Below, one piece after another: positions 1 through 4,837 of a DNA stretch of 5,361 nt. The stretch is from the NCBI GenBank assembly GCA_021737245.1, contig JAIPEI010000280.1, forward strand, positions 1 to 5,361. The letters run 5' to 3'. A program made the translations under genes and the position numbers. The notes beneath the pieces are model-generated. The model was not told where the DNA came from. It did no database searches and worked only from the letters and a program-made list of their open reading frames with translations. Every line of letters starts with the position of its first letter. Position 1 is the stretch's first letter. This DNA comes from Deltaproteobacteria bacterium. GTDB taxonomy: Bacteria > Desulfobacterota > DSM-4660 > Desulfatiglandales > HGW-15.

Positions 1-1
1 G

Positions 2-1543
2 GTTTACGCGACAAACGCCTGGCCCCAGGTGGAGTATGTCATCGACCACTCCGAGTCCAAGTTCTTCTTCGTAGAGAACGAGGAGCAGCTGGACAAATGG
101 CTTCACTTCCGGGACAAGGTGCCGAACCTCAAGAAGGTGATCGTCTGGGACCTGGAGGGGCTCAGAAACTTCAGCGACCCCATGGTCATGACTTTCGACG
201 AGCTCCTCGAGATCGGTGCGGAAGTCGCCGGGCAGTCCCCCGGCCTCTTCGAGCGGAGGCTGGAGGAGGTCTCTCCCGACGACCTGGCCGTTCTCATCTA
301 CACCTCCGGGACCACCGGCCCCCCCAAAGGGGCCATGCTGACCCACGCCAACGTCACCTGGATGGGACGCGCCATCACCACGGACAACCCCATGTACGAC
401 ACGGACGAGGTGCTCTCCTTCCTGCCCCTCTGCCACATCTTCGAGCGGATCTTCTCCGTGTTCGCCCACATCACTTACGGGCACGTGGTGAACTTCATCG
501 AGAGCCCGGACACCGTCACAGACAACATGATCGAGGTCAGCCCGACCGTGGGGTACGCCGTCCCGAGAATCTGGGAGAAGTATCTGTCGGCGGTCATGAT
601 CCGGATGTCGGACGCCACCTGGTTCAAGCGGATCGTGTTCGGCCTCGCTCTCAGGATCGGAAAGAAGCGGGCCTCGCTCCGCATGGACTTCAAGGAGGTG
701 CCGTTTTCCCTGGATCTGGCCTATCACCTGGCCCACCTGGCCGTCTTTCGAAAGCTCAAGGAACGCCTCGGATTCGACCGCATGCGAATCGCTTACAGCG
801 GTGCGGCCCCGATCTCACCCGACGTGCTCCACTTCTTCCAGTCCATCGGGGTCAACCTGATCGAGGGGTACGGCCAGACCGAGGGGACCGGGGTCACCTG
901 CGTGTCCCGCGTGGACCGGGTGAAGTTCGGCACCGTCGGGCCGCCCCTCACCGGGACGAAGATACGCATCGCCGAGGACGGGGAAATCCTGGTCTGCTCA
1001 CCCAGCGTCTTCAAGGGCTACTACCGGGACGAGAAGGCCACGCGGGAGACCCTGAAGGACGGGTGGCTTCACTCCGGGGACGTGGGGGAGATAGACGAGG
1101 ACGGGTACCTGAAGATCACGGATCGTAAAAAAGACATCATCGTAACCGCCGGCGGCAAGAACATCACCCCCCAGTACATCGAGAACAAGCTCAAGTTCAG
1201 CCCGTACATCAACGACGCCGTGATCATCGGGGACCGGCGGAAGTTCATCACGGCGCTGATCATGATCGACGAGGACAATGTGGTCAAGTATGCCCAGGAC
1301 CACAAGGTGCAGTTTTCCACCTACGGGGATCTCACCACGGACCCCGAGATCGTCCGTCTCGTTCAGGGAGAGGTGGACAAGGTGAACGAGACCCTGGCCC
1401 GGGTCGAGCAGGTCAAGAAGTTCACCATCCTGCCCAAGAAGCTCTACGAGGAGGACGGCGAGGTCACCCCCACCATGAAGGTCAAGCGCAAGTACGTCAA
1501 CGAGGCGTTCGGAGATCTCATCGAGGCCATGTACCGCCGCTAG
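2..1543 (+). CDS. Long-chain acyl-CoA synthetase (AMP-forming), 5'-truncated by window edge
   Basis: This enzyme activates a fatty acid with ATP to an acyl-adenylate and transfers the acyl group to CoA, supplying beta-oxidation or lipid synthesis at the cytoplasmic side of the membrane. The frame is open from base 2, so the gene begins outside the window; 513 residues are visible. Motifs of the ANL adenylate-forming superfamily appear in order: P-loop YTSGTTGPPKG (visible residues 100-110), GYGQTEG (289-295), HSGDVGEI (357-364), DRKKDIIVTAGGKNI (374-388), and a lysine-rich C-terminal segment TPTMKVKRK (489-497) holding the likely A10 catalytic lysine. The LPLCHIFER segment and the PQYIEN segment after GGKNI are typical of the COG1022 (FAA1/FadD15-like) branch rather than E. 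coli FadD. Full-length relatives have about 600 residues, so roughly 90-100 N-terminal residues are missing. The gene ends in TAG and faces pyrD tail to tail. The fatty-acid chain length cannot be read from the sequence. Confidence 0.95.
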   Translation, partial: VYATNAWPQVEYVIDHSESKFFFVENEEQLDKWLHFRDKVPNLKKVIVWDLEGLRNFSDPMVMTFDELLEIGAEVAGQSPGLFERRLEEVSPDDLAVLIYTSGTTGPPKGAMLTHANVTWMGRAITTDNPMYDTDEVLSFLPLCHIFERIFSVFAHITYGHVVNFIESPDTVTDNMIEVSPTVGYAVPRIWEKYLSAVMIRMSDATWFKRIVFGLALRIGKKRASLRMDFKEVPFSLDLAYHLAHLAVFRKLKERLGFDRMRIAYSGAAPISPDVLHFFQSIGVNLIEGYGQTEGTGVTCVSRVDRVKFGTVGPPLTGTKIRIAEDGEILVCSPSVFKGYYRDEKATRETLKDGWLHSGDVGEIDEDGYLKITDRKKDIIVTAGGKNITPQYIENKLKFSPYINDAVIIGDRRKFITALIMIDEDNVVKYAQDHKVQFSTYGDLTTDPEIVRLVQGEVDKVNETLARVEQVKKFTILPKKLYEEDGEVTPTMKVKRKYVNEAFGDLIEAMYRR

Positions 1544-1559
1544 CCCGGTCCACGGACGG

Positions 1560-2495
1560 TCAGAATCGCCGATCCGTCTCCAGGGTCCCGATCAAATCCT
1601 CCACCCGATCGATCCCTCTGCTCCGGCAGAACCCGCTCAGGCCGTCCAGGATCTTCAGGGTCGCCAGGGGGTCTGCAAAGCCGGCCGTGCCCACCTCCAC
1701 GGCCCGCGCCCCGGTGATCAGGAACTCCAGGGCGTCCTTCGCGGTTGCGATCCCGCCCACGCCGATCACGGGGATGCGCACGGCCTCAACGACCTCGTAC
1801 ACCATGCGCACGGCCACGGGTCGGATGGCCGGGCCGGACAGTCCTCCCTTGACATTGGCCAGCGCGGGCCGCCGGGCCTCCACGTCCACCACCATGCCGG
1901 TGATCGTATTGATCAGGGACAGGGCGTGTGCCCCGGCCTTCTCCACGGCGAGCGCCGGCTCCCGGATGTCGGTCACGTTGGGCGAGAGCTTGACGATGAC
2001 CGGCTTGTCCGACCGCTCGAGCACGGTCTCCGTGACCCGAGCCGACATCATCGGATCCGTACAGAAAGCCATGCCCCCCTGCTTCACGTTCGGGCAGGAG
2101 ATGTTCACCTCGAGGGCGTCGATCCCCTCCACCCCTCGGAGCGCGCCCGCCACCTCTCCGTACTCCTCCACGCTGTGGCCGTAGATGTTCACCACGACCG
2201 TCGTGTCCAAGCGCTGGAGCCAGGGCAGCTTTTCCTCGAGAAACCGTTTCACCCCGATGTTGGCGAGCCCGATGGCGTTCAGCATGCCGCAGGGGGTCTC
2301 CACGATGCGCGGAGGCGGGTTTCCGGCCCGAGGCTCGAGGGACAGCCCCTTGACCACGATGCCGCCCAGAAGGGCCGGGTCGAACAGGGGCTCGAACTCC
2401 CGGCCGTACCCGAAGGTGCCGGAGGCCGCCAGGACCGGGTTCTTGAGCCGCAGGGGCCCGACGCGCACAGTGAGATCGGGATCCATCTCATTCAT
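1560..2495 (-). CDS. pyrD: Dihydroorotate dehydrogenase B, catalytic FMN subunit
   Basis: PyrD oxidises (S)-dihydroorotate to orotate with FMN, the fourth step of de novo UMP synthesis, in the cytoplasm. The protein has 311 residues, the normal length for class 1B. Visible motifs are the N-terminal FMN-barrel signature NPVLAASGTFGYG (19-31), NIYGHSVEEY (103-112), the catalytic loop NISCPNVKQGG (131-141) with active-site Cys134, VIVKLSPNV (166-174) with FMN-contacting Lys169, NTITGM (196-201), GGLSGPAIRP (217-226), and the phosphate-binding end IPVIGVGGI (241-249) and VEVGTA (267-272). Cysteine as catalytic base marks class 1, as opposed to serine in membrane class 2. The adjacent pyrK identifies class 1B, which uses NAD rather than fumarate. 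ATG at 2495 is chosen because GGAAGG lies 10 nt upstream; the next in-frame ATG (2486) would be too far from it. The frame stays open far upstream through pyrK, but that part does not resemble DHODH. The stop is TGA. Confidence 0.97.
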   Translation of the reverse strand: MNEMDPDLTVRVGPLRLKNPVLAASGTFGYGREFEPLFDPALLGGIVVKGLSLEPRAGNPPPRIVETPCGMLNAIGLANIGVKRFLEEKLPWLQRLDTTVVVNIYGHSVEEYGEVAGALRGVEGIDALEVNISCPNVKQGGMAFCTDPMMSARVTETVLERSDKPVIVKLSPNVTDIREPALAVEKAGAHALSLINTITGMVVDVEARRPALANVKGGLSGPAIRPVAVRMVYEVVEAVRIPVIGVGGIATAKDALEFLITGARAVEVGTAGFADPLATLKILDGLSGFCRSRGIDRVEDLIGTLETDRRF

Positions 2496-2505
2496 GATCT
2501 GATTG

Positions 2506-2511
2506 CCTTCC
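2506..2511 (-). promoter_or_regulatory. Ribosome binding site of pyrD
   Basis: GGAAGG on the minus strand lies 10 nt before the ATG at 2495, inside the 28-nt pyrK-pyrD gap. It decides the pyrD start in favour of MNEMDP over the ATG three codons later. The spacing is slightly long, and translation may also benefit from ribosomes finishing pyrK. Confidence 0.7.
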
Positions 2512-2523
2512 GAAATCCCGGGG

Positions 2524-3342
2524 TTATGACCACCCCGCTCCCGCGCGGCTCCAGTCCACCGCCTCTGCGGGAAAAACCGGCCCTTCCCTGCACACCCGGA
2601 GATAGGGAATCCCCTCCTGCGGTGCGGCATGGACGGTGCAGCCGAGACATGCGCCCAGGCCGCAGGCCATGGCCGATTCCAGGGAAACCTGGCAGGACGC
2701 GCCCGCCGCACGGGCGAGCGCCGCCACCCGCTCCAGCATGGCCGGGGGACCGCAAGCGCAGACCGTGGTCTTGTTTCCCTGCTCGGCGCAAACCGCCAGG
2801 TGCGGCTCCAGGAGGTCCGTGACCGGGCCGGCATGCCCGAGGGTGCCGTCTTCCGTGGCGATCTCGGCCTCCAGGTCCAGCTGGAGAACGTCCCCCGGGG
2901 AAAGCACCTCCTGTTTTCCTGAAAAGCCGGCGAGAAACGCCGGGGTCCTGTCGCCCTGCCCCAGCAGCGTCTGCGCCAGGAAGAAGAGAGGGGCCACGCC
3001 CACGCCCCCGCCCGCCAGGATAAAGGAGCCCGAGGCAGGCCCGGTCTGAAACCCGTTTCCCAGGGGGCCGAGCACCTGGATCCGATCGCCGGTACGCTGC
3101 TTCGCCAGGACGGCCGTACCCCTTCCCACCACACGGTAGAGCACGCCGAAAGCGTCCTCTCCGATGCGGCCGCAGATAGAGAACGGGCGCCGAAGCAGGG
3201 GATCCATGCCGGAAAAGGCACGGAGCATCACGAACTGGCCGGGCCGGGCCTGTTTTGCAATGGAGGCCTCCCTCAGAGTCATCAGGTAGGTCCCCGGTGC
3301 GACCTCCCGATGGGCGGTGATTTCCGGCTCACACTCGAACAT
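2524..3342 (-). CDS. pyrK: Dihydroorotate dehydrogenase B, electron-transfer subunit
   Basis: PyrK carries FAD and a [2Fe-2S] cluster and passes electrons from PyrD's FMN to NAD+, forming the PyrD2-PyrK2 heterotetramer. The 272-residue protein has the ferredoxin-reductase layout. An N-terminal FAD-binding barrel carries RRPFSI (51-56). A nucleotide-binding domain follows, with ILAGGGVGVAPL (108-119) and the CGP motif CACGPPAML (195-203). The C-terminal cluster site is CGLGACLGC with a later cysteine, giving ligands Cys227, Cys232, Cys235 and Cys251. All four ligands are present, so the cluster should form. The start at 3342 is set by GGAGGAAGGG placed 8 nt upstream and gives a protein beginning MFECEPEI. 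An in-frame ATG at 3414 would add 24 residues unlike the family and would overlap the candidate promoter. pyrK precedes pyrD with a 28-nt gap, the usual order, so the two are almost surely co-transcribed. The stop is TAA. Confidence 0.96.
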   Translation of the reverse strand: MFECEPEITAHREVAPGTYLMTLREASIAKQARPGQFVMLRAFSGMDPLLRRPFSICGRIGEDAFGVLYRVVGRGTAVLAKQRTGDRIQVLGPLGNGFQTGPASGSFILAGGGVGVAPLFFLAQTLLGQGDRTPAFLAGFSGKQEVLSPGDVLQLDLEAEIATEDGTLGHAGPVTDLLEPHLAVCAEQGNKTTVCACGPPAMLERVAALARAAGASCQVSLESAMACGLGACLGCTVHAAPQEGIPYLRVCREGPVFPAEAVDWSRAGAGWS

Positions 3343-3350
3343 GAACGGGC

Positions 3351-3360
3351 TCCCTTCCTC
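3351..3360 (-). promoter_or_regulatory. Ribosome binding site of pyrK
   Basis: The minus strand reads GGAGGAAGGG, ending 8 nt before the ATG at 3342. This near-perfect Shine-Dalgarno sequence fixes the start at MFECEP and argues against the upstream in-frame ATG at 3414. Confidence 0.85.
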
Positions 3361-3387
3361 CGACGGATTCCTCGTATGTGGCCATGA

Positions 3388-3416
3388 ATCATAAACCGTA
3401 CGCGGCTCATGCACAA
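3388..3416 (-). promoter_or_regulatory. Candidate sigma70 promoter of pyrKD
   Basis: Reading the minus strand, TTGTGC (3416-3411) and TATGAT (3393-3388) are separated by exactly 17 nt. The -10 box differs from TATAAT at one base; the -35 keeps only the TTG. A start near 3381 would give a leader of about 40 nt carrying the pyrK ribosome binding site. This would let pyrKD be transcribed independently of the YdjM-like gene upstream. No pyrimidine attenuator or hairpin with a U-run is visible in the short leader. The assignment rests on pattern match alone. Confidence 0.4.
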
Positions 3417-3429
3417 GATCAAAGCCCGC

Positions 3430-3879
3430 TCAGAGCGTCCTGTCCAGTACCAGGTGTGAGAAGTAGCCGATCACGGCGGACAGGTAGAACGGGAGGAGCC
3501 GCTCCACAGTCTGGTCGTAGAAGACCACAGGGAGCAGGAGGATGGGGAGGGGAACGAGGAGCATGGCCCACCAGGTGTGGGTCCAGCCGCGGTGTCGGCC
3601 CAGGGCCGGCAGCATGGCGCAGAAGCCGAGAACGGCGGCCCAACGGAACATGCCCTTGATCATGAAGGCGAGATCCAGGAGCGCCAGGATCAGGAAGAAC
3701 AGGTTCTGCCCCTTGGAGTCGGTGTCCGTGTCCGGAAACAAGGCCCCCATGAGGGCCGCCACACCCAGGACCGTGGCCGTCTCCGGCCGGGGCTGAACGA
3801 GTCCCAGCCCGATCCCGCCGGCAAGGCACCCGCCCCAGAGGAGCATGCCCCCCGCCACATGAACTCGATAGCCCGGCAT
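3430..3879 (-). CDS. YdjM/DUF457-family inner-membrane protein, putative metal-dependent hydrolase
   Basis: This is a small 149-residue integral membrane protein of the YdjM-like family (DUF457, 'membrane-bound metal-dependent hydrolase'). No substrate is firmly established for the family. Conserved polar residues punctuate hydrophobic segments: His7 near the N-terminus, LFPDTDTDSKGQ (47-58), RHRGWTHTWW (95-104) and GYFSHLVLD (138-146). His7, Asp50, Asp52, His96, His101, His142 and Asp146 could form a metal site. Likely membrane helices are about 9-28, 33-49, 59-75, 78-92, 103-120 and 129-145. The chain ends only three residues after the SHLVLD motif; E. coli YdjM is longer, but I do not see a frameshift that would restore a tail. 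The ATG at 3879 has a strong GGGAGGAGGG upstream, with the GGAGG core 5 nt away. It is co-oriented with pyrK (87-nt gap) but has no obvious pathway link to it. It is divergent from the rhomboid-family gene. Confidence 0.82.
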   Translation of the reverse strand: MPGYRVHVAGGMLLWGGCLAGGIGLGLVQPRPETATVLGVAALMGALFPDTDTDSKGQNLFFLILALLDLAFMIKGMFRWAAVLGFCAMLPALGRHRGWTHTWWAMLLVPLPILLLPVVFYDQTVERLLPFYLSAVIGYFSHLVLDRTL

Positions 3880-3880
3880 G

Positions 3881-3890
3881 CCCTCCTCCC
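3881..3890 (-). promoter_or_regulatory. Ribosome binding site of the YdjM-like gene
   Basis: The minus strand reads GGGAGGAGGG directly before the ATG at 3879, with the GGAGG core ending 5 nt from the start codon. It supports the short protein start MPGYRVH, which also places the family histidine at residue 7. Confidence 0.8.
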
Positions 3891-3912
3891 AAATCGGCCT
3901 TTCCTGTTCGAC

Positions 3913-3941
3913 GGATCAGCTTCGACTCGAAACGCCGATCC
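3913..3941. repeat. Nested inverted repeat in the divergent spacer
   Basis: A perfect 11-bp palindrome, TTCGACTCGAA (3921-3931), is flanked by inverted arms GGATC (3913-3917) and GATCC (3937-3941). The inner gaps are 3 and 5 nt. It lies 34-62 nt upstream of the YdjM-like start and 14 nt from the candidate -35 box of the rhomboid-family gene. It could be an operator for a dimeric regulator or an RNA hairpin in the leader of the YdjM-like gene. No regulator family is recognised from it. Confidence 0.4.
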
Positions 3942-3954
3942 CGGAGCAAACTCC

Positions 3955-3983
3955 TTGTGCCTTCGCCCGTGCTTGGGTATACA
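3955..3983 (+). promoter_or_regulatory. Candidate sigma70 promoter of the rhomboid-family gene
   Basis: TTGTGC (3955-3960) and TATACA (3978-3983) are 17 nt apart. Transcription would start near 3990, leaving a leader of about 70 nt. The -10 matches TATAAT at four positions and the -35 keeps TTG. The -35 hexamer is identical to the one proposed for pyrK. It is the best promoter-like element in the 182-nt divergent spacer; I found no equally good one for the YdjM-like gene on the other strand. Confidence 0.4.
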
Positions 3984-4019
3984 TCCGGGTGTCGGCTCGT
4001 CCCGGGGATGACCCTACCT

Positions 4020-4037
4020 CCCGGCGTCCCCGGCGTC
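4020..4037 (+). repeat. Perfect 9-bp tandem repeat in the rhomboid-gene leader
   Basis: CCCGGCGTC occurs twice in immediate succession (4020-4028 and 4029-4037), ending 14 nt before the ribosome binding site. It looks like a slippage duplication in GC-rich leader DNA, or less likely a pair of protein-binding half sites. If translation began at an upstream start it would encode PGVPGV, which has no family counterpart. Confidence 0.6.
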
Positions 4038-4051
4038 AAGCCGCCCGGAAC

Positions 4052-4055
4052 GGAG
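4052..4055 (+). promoter_or_regulatory. Ribosome binding site of the rhomboid-family gene
   Basis: GGAG lies 6 nt before the ATG at 4062. It selects the start MIPIAGD, which matches the usual MIP opening of bacterial rhomboid-like proteins, over the upstream in-frame GTG (3957) and ATG (4008). Confidence 0.7.
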
Positions 4056-4061
4056 ACATCG

Positions 4062-4757
4062 ATGATCCCGATTGCAGGCGATGTGCCGCGGACCGGCAGG
4101 CCGATGGTGAACGCCCTTCTCCTCCTGGTCAATGCCGGTGCTTTTCTTTATCAGCAGACCCTCCCTCCGCTGGAGGCCGGGCAGATCTACTTCCGGCTGG
4201 GCTGCATCCCCCGGGAGATCGTTCACCTCATCGACACCGGGCCGTCCGCTCTGGTCCCCCTGCCCCTCACCCTGGTCACGTCCCTGTTTCTTCACGAAGG
4301 CTGGATCCACCTGATCCTCAACATGCTCTTCCTCTGGGTGTTCGGAAACGGCGTGGAGGCGAGGCTCGGACATTTGCGCTACGCAGCCTTCTTCCTCGGA
4401 TGCGGCGCGGCGGCCTCGATGACCCAGGCGGCGTTCCACCCGGCCTCGAACATACCGGTGGTGGGAGCCGGCGGGGCGGTCTCCGCCGTCATGGCCGCTT
4501 ACCTGGTCTTTCACCCGACAGCCCGAATCAAGACCCTGGCCTTCTGGTTTCTCCCGGTTCGGGTGGTCCGGATCCCGGCCCCGGTCTTTCTGGGAGCCTG
4601 GATCGCAGCCCGGTTCGTCGCGGGCCTTTCTCAGCAGGCCGGAAACGACGGTGTGGCCTGGTTCGCACACCTCGGCGGTTTCTCCGCAGGGCTGGCGGTC
4701 GGGCTGAAAACGCGGTACCGGAAACGGGATCGTTCCAAACGCAAAAAGCGCAAATAA
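4062..4757 (+). CDS. Rhomboid-family intramembrane protein, catalytic serine apparently replaced by glycine
   Basis: This 231-residue polytopic membrane protein has the rhomboid fold. It shows an N-terminal helix (about 15-31), HEGWIHLILNMLFLWVFG (78-95), the arginine-containing GNGVEARLGH segment (95-104), a glycine-rich helix GAGGAVSAVMAAYL (135-148), and AHLGGFSAGL (202-211) with the catalytic-type His203. Active rhomboids cleave membrane helices with a Ser-His dyad in which the serine sits in GxSG, commonly GASG. Here the tetrapeptide is G135-A136-G137-G138, so the nucleophile is missing while His203 and the framework remain. The protein may be a pseudoprotease that binds but does not cleave membrane proteins, or the base may be an error. 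The C-terminus is a strongly basic tail (KTRYRKRDRSKRKKRK, 216-231), presumably cytoplasmic. The start at 4062 is set by GGAG 6 nt upstream and by the family-typical MIP opening. A GTG at 3957 is less likely. Family confidence is high; activity is doubtful. Confidence 0.9.
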   Translation: MIPIAGDVPRTGRPMVNALLLLVNAGAFLYQQTLPPLEAGQIYFRLGCIPREIVHLIDTGPSALVPLPLTLVTSLFLHEGWIHLILNMLFLWVFGNGVEARLGHLRYAAFFLGCGAAASMTQAAFHPASNIPVVGAGGAVSAVMAAYLVFHPTARIKTLAFWFLPVRVVRIPAPVFLGAWIAARFVAGLSQQAGNDGVAWFAHLGGFSAGLAVGLKTRYRKRDRSKRKKRK

Positions 4758-4823
4758 ACGTAATCTTCCAGGGTCTTTTCAACCCGTTTCTTGACCTTAC
4801 CATGCGGTGCGTGATATGGGTGT

Positions 4824-4828
4824 GAAGG
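4824..4828 (+). promoter_or_regulatory. Ribosome binding site of the ClC gene
   Basis: GAAGG lies 9 nt before the ATG at 4838 and overlaps an in-frame TGA (4823-4825), so translation cannot start much further upstream. It supports MPQSRLR as the N-terminus. Confidence 0.65.
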
Positions 4829-4837
4829 TTGTCTACT

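Noticed and set aside
29..31. GTG at 29 as the start of the acyl-CoA synthetase.
   Set aside because: The frame continues upstream to base 2 with family-like residues (VYATNAWPQ), so the gene simply enters from the left edge.
1544..1559. GTCCACGGAC dyad in the 16-nt convergent gap as a bidirectional terminator.
   Set aside because: The stem is 4 bp with a 2-nt loop and no U-run on either strand, too weak to call.
1926..2822. Long plus-strand open frames opposite pyrD and pyrK, and other long frames such as 97-1128 (+), 3419-4132 (-) and 3878-4825 (+).
   Set aside because: They are His/Arg/Pro/Gly-rich shadows typical of GC-rich coding DNA, lack ribosome binding sites and recognisable motifs, and overlap well-supported genes.
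1560..3221. Continuous minus-strand frame of 553 codons spanning pyrD and most of pyrK, which could suggest a fusion protein.
   Set aside because: Only the last 311 residues resemble PyrD. The upstream part is an Arg/Pro/Ser-rich out-of-frame reading of pyrK, which has its own complete, motif-bearing frame and ribosome binding site.
3343..3414. N-terminal extension of PyrK from an ATG at 3414.
   Set aside because: The extra 24 residues have no family counterpart, overlap the candidate promoter, and the ATG at 3342 has a near-perfect ribosome binding site.
3957..4061. Longer rhomboid start at GTG 3957, or at ATG 4008.
   Set aside because: Neither has a properly spaced ribosome binding site, the added residues are Pro/Gly-rich and unlike the family, and the GTG falls inside the candidate -35 box.
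4770..4798. Possible terminator after the rhomboid-family gene (AGGGTC pairing with GACCTT, or GGGT with ACCC).
   Set aside because: The stems are only 4-6 bp, the two pairings compete, and no proper U-run follows.
4791..4820. TTGACC followed by ATATGG/TATGGG as a promoter for the ClC gene.
   Set aside because: The -35 is good but the -10 is poor, and the implied transcription start would fall on or just after the ribosome binding site.
4802..4825. Seven-codon reading frame (MRCVIWV) ending at the ClC ribosome binding site, as a leader peptide.
   Set aside because: It has no ribosome binding site of its own and no regulatory codon pattern; frames this short are expected by chance.
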